From: Candidatus Dormiibacterota bacterium
GTDB taxonomy: Bacteria > Chloroflexota > Dormibacteria > Aeolococcales > Aeolococcaceae
Direction of reading: 5' to 3'
Length of the DNA stretch: 33,524 bases
Assembly (NCBI GenBank): GCA_003141695.1
Contig: PLNE01000107.1
Location: forward strand, 17,915 to 51,438
Of this stretch, positions 15,688 to 22,510 are shown in pieces (the first letter of the stretch is position 1; every line of letters begins with the position of its first letter). The position numbers were made by a program, and so were the translations under genes. The notes under the pieces are model-generated. The model ran no database searches and was not told the DNA's origin. It saw only the letters and a program-made list of their open reading frames with translations.

Positions 15688-16241
15688 TCAGTGCAGGCGA
15701 CCTCCGTCCCGGGGCCACGGTGGAGAGGGGCGGTCAGCTCCTCCAGGTCCTCGACTTCAACCACATCAAGCTGGGCCGGGGCACCGCCATCGTGCGCACC
15801 AAGATGAAGAACCTCTCGACCGGGGCGGTGACCGAGGAGACCTTCCGCCCCGAGGAGAAGTTCGGCCGCGCGCGGATCGAGCGCAGCGAGGCGCAGTTCC
15901 TCTACAAGGACGGCGACGCGTACGTGGTCATGGACACGACCACCTACGACCAGACGCCGCTCTCTCCCGAGCAGGTTGGCGAGGGTGCTCGCTGGCTCAA
16001 GGAGAACGTCAACCTCACCCTGCTCATGTACGACGACAAGGTCCTCGGCGTCGAGCTGCCCACCTCGGTGGAGCTCGAGGTGGTGGAGACGGATCCGGGA
16101 TTCAAGGGCGACACCGCCAACGCGGCGACCAAGCCGGCCACCCTGGAGACCGGGGCCACCGTCGACGTCCCGCTCTTCGTCAACGCCGGCGATCACGTCC
16201 GCGTCGACACCCGCACCGGACGGTACCTGGAGAGGGCGTGA
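15684..16241 (+). CDS. efp: Elongation factor P
   Basis: Binds ribosomes stalled at consecutive prolines and restores peptide-bond formation. 185 residues with the three-domain EF-P layout: ISAGDLRPGATV at the start, the acceptor loop at 27-34, and the OB-fold end with GATVDVPLFVNAGDHVRVDTRTG. The loop reads HIKLGRGT and puts Arg at position 32, where many bacteria have Lys in HVKPGKG. The usual Pro at 30 is Leu here. An Arg32 loop is the type that is rhamnosylated by EarP in Pseudomonas and Neisseria, but no earP is in this window. The start overlaps the aroQ stop; the stop shares a base with the next gene. Confidence 0.97.
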   Translation: MISAGDLRPGATVERGGQLLQVLDFNHIKLGRGTAIVRTKMKNLSTGAVTEETFRPEEKFGRARIERSEAQFLYKDGDAYVVMDTTTYDQTPLSPEQVGEGARWLKENVNLTLLMYDDKVLGVELPTSVELEVVETDPGFKGDTANAATKPATLETGATVDVPLFVNAGDHVRVDTRTGRYLERA

Positions 16242-16630
16242 TGGACGCACCGGCCGACGCCGCGACCAACGGGCACCGTCCCGATCTCCGCCAGCCGCTC
16301 GGCGTGACCCGGGTCGCCAACGAGGTCGTGGCCTGGATCGCCGTGCTCACCGCCCTCCAGGTCGAGGGCGTCCAGGCCATGTACCAGGCGACCGGCCAGT
16401 CGCTGGAGCGCATCCTGCGCCGCTCCGCGGCTCACCGCGGCGCCAGGGTCGAGCTGCGCGACGACAGCACCCTCGACATCGACCTCTGGGTGGTGGTGCT
16501 ATCCGGTCACTCCGTCCCCAAGGTCGGCGCGGAGGTGCAGCAGCGCGTCGCCGACGCCGTGGAGCGGATGTTGGGCCTGGACGTGGGCACCATCAACGTG
16601 CACGTCAGCGAGGTCGTCTTCGCCCCATGA
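16241..16630 (+). CDS. Asp23/Gls24-family protein
   Basis: 129 residues of the Asp23/Gls24 (DUF322) family, small cytoplasmic or membrane-associated proteins often encoded between efp and nusB in Gram-positive-type bacteria. Recognisable parts are RVANEVVAWIAVLTALQVEGV at the start, the DIDLWVVVLSGHSVPKVGAEV strand-helix segment, and GLDVGTINVHVSEVVF at the end. The biochemical role is unsettled; links to cell-wall stress are known for some members. The ATG at 16241 overlaps the efp stop by one base (TGATG). A GTG three bases earlier (16238) is an equal alternative. It overlaps nusB by ATGA. Confidence 0.88.
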   Translation: MDAPADAATNGHRPDLRQPLGVTRVANEVVAWIAVLTALQVEGVQAMYQATGQSLERILRRSAAHRGARVELRDDSTLDIDLWVVVLSGHSVPKVGAEVQQRVADAVERMLGLDVGTINVHVSEVVFAP

Positions 16631-17043
16631 GCCGCTCCGCGGGGAGGCGGCGCCGGGGACGTGAGCTCGCGCTGCGCGTCCTCTTCGAGCTGGAGGGGAC
16701 CGAGAAGGAGCCGTGCCCGGCCCTCGAGTATCAGGCCGACGACATGGGTGCGCCCCGGGACACCGTCGAGTTTGCCCGCACCCTCGTGGAGGGGACGCTG
16801 GAGCACGTCGTCCACATCGACGCGGCCATCTCCGAGGCGAGTGTCAACTGGGACCTCGTCGACTACGGCAAGGTGGAGAGAGCGGTGCTGCGGCTCGGGA
16901 CATACGAGGTCCTCTATGAGCCGGCCACCCCGGTCGCGGTGAGCATCGACGAGTCCCTGGAGCTGGCGCGGGTGTATGCCGGGGAGGAGGCGGTCCCCCT
17001 CGTGAACGGAGTGCTTGGCCGGATCGCCCGGGAGAGGGTGTGA
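16627..17043 (+). CDS. nusB: Transcription antitermination factor NusB
   Basis: RNA-binding helical protein that joins NusE (S10) on boxA RNA and supports antitermination of rRNA operons. 138 residues, a usual length. The N-terminal RRRGRELALRVLFELEG matches the first helix of the family. SVNWDLVDYGKVERAVLRLG and PVAVSIDESLELARVYAGEE followed by VPLVNGVLGRIARE are the conserved C-terminal helices. The ATG at 16627 overlaps the upstream stop. The frame is open further upstream only because efp and its neighbour are GC-rich. It ends the coupled efp group; a 174-bp gap follows. Confidence 0.95.
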   Translation: MSRSAGRRRRGRELALRVLFELEGTEKEPCPALEYQADDMGAPRDTVEFARTLVEGTLEHVVHIDAAISEASVNWDLVDYGKVERAVLRLGTYEVLYEPATPVAVSIDESLELARVYAGEEAVPLVNGVLGRIARERV

Positions 17044-17137
17044 GCGCCGGCCGGCGGGGCGTGAGCTGATCGCTTCGGCCACCTCTGACCGCGTCGGAAC
17101 GGGGCTTGCGGCCCCGGCGGCGGCGGCGTCCTTTGAG

Positions 17138-17151
17138 CGATCATATGTTCG
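17138..17151. promoter_or_regulatory. LexA-box-like palindrome over a possible -10 upstream of xseA
   Basis: CGATCATATGTTCG differs by one base from the Gram-positive/actinobacterial SOS-box form CGAAC-N4-GTTCG. It is an AT-rich island in very GC-rich DNA. TATGTT (17144-17149) fits the TANNNT -10 pattern and lies inside the palindrome, as expected for a repressor site. No good -35 is visible. It sits 66 bp before xseA, a DNA-repair gene. Confidence 0.45.
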
Positions 17152-17155
17152 ATCG

Positions 17156-17221
17156 ATGAAACCGGCATCGCCTCTCGAGCACGACCCGGAGGGCCCCCCG
17201 CTCGGGGGCGGCCGCCGATGA
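17156..17221 (+). CDS. Possible 21-residue leader peptide before xseA
   Basis: ATG at 17156 opens a 22-codon frame that ends in TGA at 17219-17221, overlapping the xseA start (ATGA) just as real gene pairs here do. It lies six bases after the possible TATGTT -10, so it could be read from a leaderless transcript. It has no ribosome site, and its Pro/Gly-rich sequence has no recognisable domain. It may be chance. Confidence 0.2.
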   Translation: MKPASPLEHDPEGPPLGGGRR

Positions 17222-18615
17222 GCCTTCGCCAGGCGCTGACCGTCGCCCAGCTCACCGCGGTCATCCGCGGGGTGATCGCGCTCAGCCCCGACCTCGAGGA
17301 CGTGCTGGTCGAGGGGGAGATCAGCAACCTCTCGATGCCGGCCTCGGGGCACCTCTACTTCACCCTCAAGGACGCCAACGCCTCCCTGAACTGCGTCGTC
17401 TGGCGATCGCAGCGGGCCGAGATCCCCTTCCGGCCGGAGAACGGGATGACGGTGATCGTCCACGGCCGGATCGAGGTCTATGACGCCCAGGGGCGCTACC
17501 AGCTCTACGCGGACCGGCTGGAGCCCTCGGGCGTCGGTGCTCTCGCTCTGGCCGTCGAGCAGCGCCGCCGCGCGCTTGCGGCCGAGGGTCTCTTCGATGA
17601 GGCGCGGAAGCGGGCGCTGCCGCTCCTCCCCCGAAGGGTGGTGGTGGTGACCTCCCGCAGCGGGGCCGCGCTGCGCGACGTCCTGACGGTGGTCGGCCGG
17701 CGCGCGCCCGGCGTCGACCTGGTGCTCTCCCCGGCGACCGTCCAGGGGGAGGGGGCGGTCGATACCCTGGTCCTCGCCCTGGAGCGGGCTCAGTCGGTGA
17801 GCGGCGCCGAGGTGGTGCTGCTCGTCCGCGGTGGTGGTTCGCTGGAGGACCTGATGCCCTTCAACGACGAGCGGCTCGCCCGGGCCATCCGGGCCGGCCG
17901 GCTGCCGGTGGTCTCCGGCGTCGGCCACGAGACCGACACCACCATCGCCGACCTCGCCGCCGACCGCCGGGCGGCCACGCCCTCCGCCGCCGCCGAGCTG
18001 GTGGCGCCCGACGCCCGCCGCTTGGGGGCCGAGCTGGGCGCGCGACGGGCCCGCCTCGGAGCCGCGGCGCGCCAGGAGCTCTCGGTCAAGCGGGGCTCCC
18101 TCGAACGTCAGCGGCTGCGCCTCGACAGCGCCTCGCCGCTCCGGCGGTTGCCCAGTCACCGCCAGGAGCTGGACCTCCGCGCCGAACGCCTGCGGGCGGG
18201 CCTGCTCGCCTCGCTGACGGCCAAGCGGCGGCGCCTCGACGCTGCCACGGCGAGACTCCGCCTCGCCTCCCCGGGCCAGCGGGTGGGTCTGGAGCGCCAG
18301 CGCCTCGGCGGGCAGCGCCGACGGCTGGCCCGGGTGGTCGGCGAGGCCCTGGTGCAGCGGCGCCAGGAGGTGCGCGCCCGGCATGACCAGCTCGAGGCGC
18401 TCTCACCGCTGCGCGTGCTGGAGCGGGGCTATTCGATCACCATGGAGGCGGCGAGTCGCGCGGTGCTCACCGACCCGGCTTCGGTCCGTGCCGGGCAGCG
18501 CCTCCGCACCCGTCTGGCTCAGGGCTTCGTGATCAGCACGGTCGAGTCCGCGGGCTCGACAGACCAGGACGAACGCCTGTACGATACCGGGCACGACACT
18601 CGGGAGAGAGGATGA
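17218..18615 (+). CDS. xseA: Exodeoxyribonuclease VII large subunit
   Basis: Catalytic subunit of exonuclease VII, which degrades single-stranded DNA from both ends and works in mismatch repair and recombination. 465 residues. The N-terminal OB-fold (about 1-105) shows VEGEISNLSMPASGHLYFTL. The nuclease core follows with RRVVVVTSRSGAALRDVL, VLLVRGGGSLEDLMPFNDE and VSGVGHETDTTIADLAADRR. A long Arg/Leu-rich coiled-coil region lies at about 260-400, and the final LERGYSI segment is typical. The ATG at 17218 begins just before the conserved N-terminal helix. It overlaps xseB by 4 bp. A LexA-box-like site lies upstream, so SOS control is possible. Confidence 0.96.
   Translation: MSLRQALTVAQLTAVIRGVIALSPDLEDVLVEGEISNLSMPASGHLYFTLKDANASLNCVVWRSQRAEIPFRPENGMTVIVHGRIEVYDAQGRYQLYADRLEPSGVGALALAVEQRRRALAAEGLFDEARKRALPLLPRRVVVVTSRSGAALRDVLTVVGRRAPGVDLVLSPATVQGEGAVDTLVLALERAQSVSGAEVVLLVRGGGSLEDLMPFNDERLARAIRAGRLPVVSGVGHETDTTIADLAADRRAATPSAAAELVAPDARRLGAELGARRARLGAAARQELSVKRGSLERQRLRLDSASPLRRLPSHRQELDLRAERLRAGLLASLTAKRRRLDAATARLRLASPGQRVGLERQRLGGQRRRLARVVGEALVQRRQEVRARHDQLEALSPLRVLERGYSITMEAASRAVLTDPASVRAGQRLRTRLAQGFVISTVESAGSTDQDERLYDTGHDTRERG
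18556..18585 (+). promoter_or_regulatory. Weak candidate promoter inside the xseA 3' end
   Basis: TCGACA (18556-18561), an 18-base spacer and TACGAT (18580-18585), one mismatch from TTGACA and a TANNNT -10. It could give extra xseB transcript, starting about 20 bases before the xseB ATG. It is based on pattern only. Confidence 0.2.
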
Positions 18616-18992
18616 AAGGCGACGGCAGCGAGGCCGCCGGCGGACCACGACCCGCCGGAGAGGACATCGAAGGATTGAGCTACGAGCGGGCGCTCGCTGA
18701 GCTCGACCAGATCATCGAGCGGCTGGAGCGCGGAGCCGTGGCCCTGGACGAGGCCATCGCCGCCTACGAGCGGGGGGCCCGGCTGGCCCAGCACTGCGGC
18801 AGCCTGCTGGACCGCACCGAGCGGAAGGTCACCCAGCTGGTGGTCGGAGCCGGCGGGCGGATCACGGAGAAGCCGCTGGAGCCGGAGCGCGATGTCGTCG
18901 CGCTCCCAGTGGTTCCCCCCGGTGCGCCACTCACGCCGCTTCCGGCGCGGCGCGATGTGATGGACATCGATCCTGACGAGATCCCCTTCTGA
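18612..18992 (+). CDS. xseB: Exodeoxyribonuclease VII small subunit
   Basis: Small helical subunit that wraps the coiled coil of XseA in exonuclease VII. The core at about 23-75 (LSYERALAELDQIIERLERG, then LDEAIAAYERGARLAQHC) is characteristic. At 126 residues it is longer than the usual 70-85. The N-terminal 20 residues and the C-terminal 45 residues (proline-rich, ending MDIDPDEIPF) are extra. The acidic tail could be a protein-binding peptide, but I recognise no motif. The ATG overlaps xseA (ATGA). Confidence 0.93.
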   Translation: MKGDGSEAAGGPRPAGEDIEGLSYERALAELDQIIERLERGAVALDEAIAAYERGARLAQHCGSLLDRTERKVTQLVVGAGGRITEKPLEPERDVVALPVVPPGAPLTPLPARRDVMDIDPDEIPF

Positions 18993-19128
18993 TGGCGTCG
19001 CTCATTTCCGTCCAGCTCCGCGTCAGCTTCGCCGCTCGCTCGGTCACGCACGTTAGTGCGCTCCCTCACTCCGCGGCTCGCTTCCTTGATCTGAACGGCC
19101 TGAGCGCCGCCATCACCGGCTGTCGCGC
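18993..19128. repeat. Non-coding gap with a REP-like hairpin
   Basis: A 136-bp gap where many relatives carry ispA and dxs. It holds CGCAC-GTTA-GTGCG (19047-19060), flanked by similar segments CGCCGCTCGCTCGG and CGCGGCTCGCTTCC. The stretch from about 19030 to 19085 looks like a dispersed hairpin repeat rather than coding DNA. I cannot count copies elsewhere from one window. Confidence 0.35.
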
Positions 19129-19905
19129 ATGGCGGTGACAGCGCAGCGACTGGACGTCGTCCTGGTGGAGCGGGGCATCGCCGCCAGTCGCGAGCGCGCG
19201 CAGGCGCTGGTCGCCGCCGGCATGGTCGAGGTGAACGGGCAGCAGGCCCGGAGTGCAGCGCAGCGTGTGGGTGAGGCCGCGGAGCTGCGCATGGTGGGGG
19301 AGGGCAGTCCGTGGGCGAGCCGTGCCGGGGAAAAGCTGGTCGCCGCTCTCGACACCTTTGGTGTCGACTGCCAGGGCCGGGTCTGCCTCGACGCCGGAGC
19401 GTCGACCGGAGGCTTCACCGATGTCCTCCTCTCCCGGGGAGCGGCGCGGATCTACGCCGTCGATGTCGGCCACGGCCAGCTCCTCACCCGTCTGACCGAT
19501 GACCCACGGATCTCGATCCTGGACCGGACCAACCTGCGCTACTTGGAGAGGCTCCCGGGCGAGGCTCCGACCCTCGTCACCCTCGATCTCTCCTTCATCT
19601 CGCTCCGGCTCGTCCTGCCCGCGGTGGCGCGACTCGCACCCGGGGCCGAGGTGGTCGCCCTCTTCAAGCCCCAGTTCGAGCTGGGCCGCGATGCCGTCTC
19701 TCGAGGCGGGATCGTCCGGGACCTGGCGGCGGCGGAAGCCGCAGCTGTCGCCTTCTTGCAGTGGTGCGTGAGTGAGCTGGGGGCCTCGGAGGCGGCGGGA
19801 CCGATCCCTGCGCCGATCCGCGGCACCCGGGGCAACCAGGAGCTGCTCATCCGCTTCCTGCTGGCCAAGGCGCAGCCGGCGGGCGGCCCTGGAGTTGAGC
19901 GATGA
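19129..19905 (+). CDS. tlyA: TlyA-family rRNA 2'-O-methyltransferase
   Basis: TlyA-type protein: an N-terminal S4 RNA-binding domain (about 5-65; QRLDVVLVERGIAASRERAQ) joined to an FtsJ-like methyltransferase. The SAM loop is CLDAGASTGGFTDVLL, followed by IYAVDVGHGQL. The K-D-K-E-like residues of FtsJ folds appear around TLDLSFISL and ALFKPQFE. Mycobacterial TlyA methylates cytidines of 16S and 23S rRNA and is needed for capreomycin sensitivity; family members are often mislabelled haemolysin. 258 residues, normal. The ATG at 19129 precedes the conserved S4 start. It overlaps nadK by 4 bp. Confidence 0.95.
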   Translation: MAVTAQRLDVVLVERGIAASRERAQALVAAGMVEVNGQQARSAAQRVGEAAELRMVGEGSPWASRAGEKLVAALDTFGVDCQGRVCLDAGASTGGFTDVLLSRGAARIYAVDVGHGQLLTRLTDDPRISILDRTNLRYLERLPGEAPTLVTLDLSFISLRLVLPAVARLAPGAEVVALFKPQFELGRDAVSRGGIVRDLAAAEAAAVAFLQWCVSELGASEAAGPIPAPIRGTRGNQELLIRFLLAKAQPAGGPGVER

Positions 19906-20795
19906 GCAGGGGTGCCATCGGTTTCCTTCTGCACCCGGGGGAGAGCCCCGACACCGTGACCGCCGCGGCGGAGGCCGCGGTCCGCTGCGGGTACCGCACC
20001 TGGACGACCAAGGTCCGCCCGGTCGAGGACGTGGCCGAGCACGCCGAGGGCACTGATCTCCTGGTCACCCTCGGGGGAGACGGGACGTTCCTCTTCGGCG
20101 CCCGTCTGGCCGCGCCGCGCGACATCCCCGTCCTCGGTGTCAACCGGGGCAGGCTCGGATTCCTCACCGACATGGAGCTGGAGGAGTTGCCGGCTGCCAT
20201 CGAGGCGTTCGCCGATGGCCGGACCGTCCGGCAACGGCGGGGCATGCTTGCGGCGGAGATCGTCCCGGGCGACGGGGGCGGCGAGGATGGCACCGGCGAG
20301 ATTCGCGTCCTGGTGGCGCTCAACGACATCGCCCTGAAGTCCCCCGAGGTGGTCGTGGTGCGCCTCCGAGTGGAGGCGGACGGGGAGCTCCTCGGCGAGT
20401 TCGACGCTGATGGGGTGGTCGTCTCCACCGCCACCGGGTCCACCGGATACTCGCTGAGCGCCGGTGGGCCCCCCATCGACCCCCGGGTGCGTGCCATCAC
20501 GGTGGTCCCGCTCGCCCCGCACGCCGTCATCACCCGGCCCATCGTGCTGCCCGAGGTCACCGTGGTGGAGGTCACCGTGGTTCACGGTCGCGTTCACGTG
20601 GCCGCGGACGGTCAGTACCAGGGCAACCTCATGGCCGGGGGCAGGGTGCGCATCGGCCCCGGGCCCGAGTTGACGGTCATCCGCTGCGCCGACTCCCCCT
20701 CGTTTCTCCGCCAGCTGCGCGACAAGGTCCATTTCGGTCTGCCGCTCAAGCCGGCCGACCGCGCCCCCCGTGACAGGGACAGCGAGCCGCAGTGA
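19902..20795 (+). CDS. nadK: NAD kinase
   Basis: Phosphorylates NAD to NADP. The diagnostic LGGDGTFLFGAR motif places the catalytic Asp at residue 60. GVNRGRLGFLTDMELEEL and the NAD-binding DGVVVSTATGSTGYSLSAGG block follow. 297 residues, normal. The start aligns with the first beta strand (IGFLLHPG), so ATG 19902 is well placed. It sits between tlyA and recN, the usual place in Firmicutes and Actinobacteria, and overlaps both neighbours by 4 bp. Confidence 0.97.
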   Translation: MSRGAIGFLLHPGESPDTVTAAAEAAVRCGYRTWTTKVRPVEDVAEHAEGTDLLVTLGGDGTFLFGARLAAPRDIPVLGVNRGRLGFLTDMELEELPAAIEAFADGRTVRQRRGMLAAEIVPGDGGGEDGTGEIRVLVALNDIALKSPEVVVVRLRVEADGELLGEFDADGVVVSTATGSTGYSLSAGGPPIDPRVRAITVVPLAPHAVITRPIVLPEVTVVEVTVVHGRVHVAADGQYQGNLMAGGRVRIGPGPELTVIRCADSPSFLRQLRDKVHFGLPLKPADRAPRDRDSEPQ

Positions 20796-22510
20796 CCCGG
20801 CTCCTCGAGCTTCGACTCCGCAATTTCGCCCTAGTGCGGGACGCGCGCCTCGACTGCGATCCCGGGTTCGGAGCCCTGAGTGGAGAGACCGGCGCCGGCA
20901 AGTCGCTCTGCATCGCGGCCGTGCGCTGGGCGCTCGGAGCGCGGGTCGAAGGCGAGGCGGTGGGGGAGGGGACCTCGGTCCGGGCCGTCTTTGAACCGAG
21001 CTCAGAGAGCGTCGTCCTGCTGGCAGGGCTCGGCATCCCCGTCGACGACCTGGTCACGCTCACCCGCGATGCGGGGAGCTCGGGGCGCTCGACCTGCCGG
21101 GTCAACGGCGCCCTCGTCTCCCAGGCGACCCTGCGGGAGCTCGGCGAGCAGCTCGCCGAGGTCACGGCACAGGGGGCCAGTCACCGGCTGCTGCAGCGGG
21201 CGTGGCAGCGCAGAGCGCTCGACGATTCAGGGGGCGATCCCGTCCTCCAATGTCGGGCGGCGATGGCGGACGCGCACCGGCGCCTGCGCAGCGCCGAGGC
21301 GGCGCTCACCGCGGCGCGAGCGGCGAGCCGCAGGACCGCCGCGGAGCTGGCCGAGGCGGAGGCGAGCATCGCCGAGCTGGAGCCGCTGCGGCTCCGCGAG
21401 GGCGAGGAGGACGATCTCGGCGCGGAGCGGCTGCGCCTCCGCCATGCCACCGGCATCGCCAGTGCCGCCACCCTGCTCGGGGAGGCGGCGACCGGCGATG
21501 AGGCGGGCGCCGCGGATCTTCTCGAGCGTGCCCTGATCGGTGTCGAGGCCTTGAGCGGGGTCGATCCGGCCCTGGCCGACCTCGGCGGGGAGGGGGCCGC
21601 GCTGGCCGCGGCACTGCGCGATCTCGGCGTCTCGGCCCGGCGCATGGCCGACCGGGTGGAGGTGGACCCCATCCGGCTGGAGGCGGTCGAGGAGCGCCTC
21701 GACGCGCTGGCCCGGGTGCGTCGCCGTCATGGTTCGATCCGCGCCGCCCTCTCGGTGCTCGAGGGTGCCAGGGGGATCTGCGACGCCGCTCGCGGCGGCC
21801 TGGACATCGCCAACCTGGAGGTGGACGCTCGGGCCGCCCAGGCCGGCGCCGCCACGGCCGCGCGGCGGCTCAGCGCCTCCCGGCGCGAGGCGGGCCACGC
21901 GCTGGAGCAGGCCGTGGAGCGGCACCTGGCCGTCCTCGAGCTCCCGGATGCCCATTTCCGCGTGACCCTCGGCGTGGTCGCCGATGCCGACGGCGTCGAC
22001 CTGGGTGACGGCCCGCTCCGCTGCGACGCCGACGGCGTCGACCTGGTGGAGTTCCGGCTGGCGGCCAATCGCGGTGGGGTGCCGCTGCCGCTCGACGAGG
22101 GCCCGTCCGGGGGAGAGCTCAGCCGGTTGGCCCTGGCGCTCGCTGCCGCCGGGGGAGGGGGTGGCCAGCCCCTGATGGTCCTGGACGAGGTCGACACCGG
22201 TGTGGGCGGCGAGACCGCGGCGCGGGTCGGCGACCTCCTCGCCGACATCGGCAGGGGCCGCCAGGTCCTCGCCGTCACCCACCGCCCCGAGATCGCCTCC
22301 CGCGCCGGCTGGCACCTCCTGGTCTCCCGTCTGGGAGGCGGCGACGCCGTGGAGAGCACCGTGCGCCGGGTCGACGGCGAGGAGCGGGTGTCGGAGATCG
22401 CCAGGATGATGTCCGGCCGGACCACCGCGGCTGCGATGGCGCGCGCCGGAGAGCTGCTCCGTGAGGGCAATGCCAGCTCCGGTGCTGGCGCTCGCTCACG
22501 CGCGGGATGA
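20792..22510 (+). CDS. recN: DNA repair protein RecN
   Basis: SMC-like ATPase that gathers broken DNA ends in recombination repair. 572 residues. The Walker A GETGAGKS has Lys37. The N-terminal LLELRLRNFALV is typical. Two long Ala/Glu/Arg-rich coiled-coil arms occupy about 150-215 and 285-375. The ABC signature is GPSGGELSRLALALAAA and Walker B is LMVLDEVDTGVGGETA, followed by the AVTHRPEIASRA switch. A 19-bp direct repeat near 21986-22046 encodes DADGVDL twice, just before the VEFRLAANRGG strand. The GTG at 20792 overlaps nadK; no other start fits the conserved first strand. It overlaps the Fic gene by 4 bp. Confidence 0.96.
   Translation: MTRLLELRLRNFALVRDARLDCDPGFGALSGETGAGKSLCIAAVRWALGARVEGEAVGEGTSVRAVFEPSSESVVLLAGLGIPVDDLVTLTRDAGSSGRSTCRVNGALVSQATLRELGEQLAEVTAQGASHRLLQRAWQRRALDDSGGDPVLQCRAAMADAHRRLRSAEAALTAARAASRRTAAELAEAEASIAELEPLRLREGEEDDLGAERLRLRHATGIASAATLLGEAATGDEAGAADLLERALIGVEALSGVDPALADLGGEGAALAAALRDLGVSARRMADRVEVDPIRLEAVEERLDALARVRRRHGSIRAALSVLEGARGICDAARGGLDIANLEVDARAAQAGAATAARRLSASRREAGHALEQAVERHLAVLELPDAHFRVTLGVVADADGVDLGDGPLRCDADGVDLVEFRLAANRGGVPLPLDEGPSGGELSRLALALAAAGGGGGQPLMVLDEVDTGVGGETAARVGDLLADIGRGRQVLAVTHRPEIASRAGWHLLVSRLGGGDAVESTVRRVDGEERVSEIARMMSGRTTAAAMARAGELLREGNASSGAGARSRAG
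21986..22046 (+). repeat. 19-bp direct repeat in recN
   Basis: GCCGACGGCGTCGACCTGG occurs at 21986-22004 and again at 22028-22046, 42 bp apart, so the frame is kept and residues DADGVDL are repeated. It may be a small internal duplication. Confidence 0.6.
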
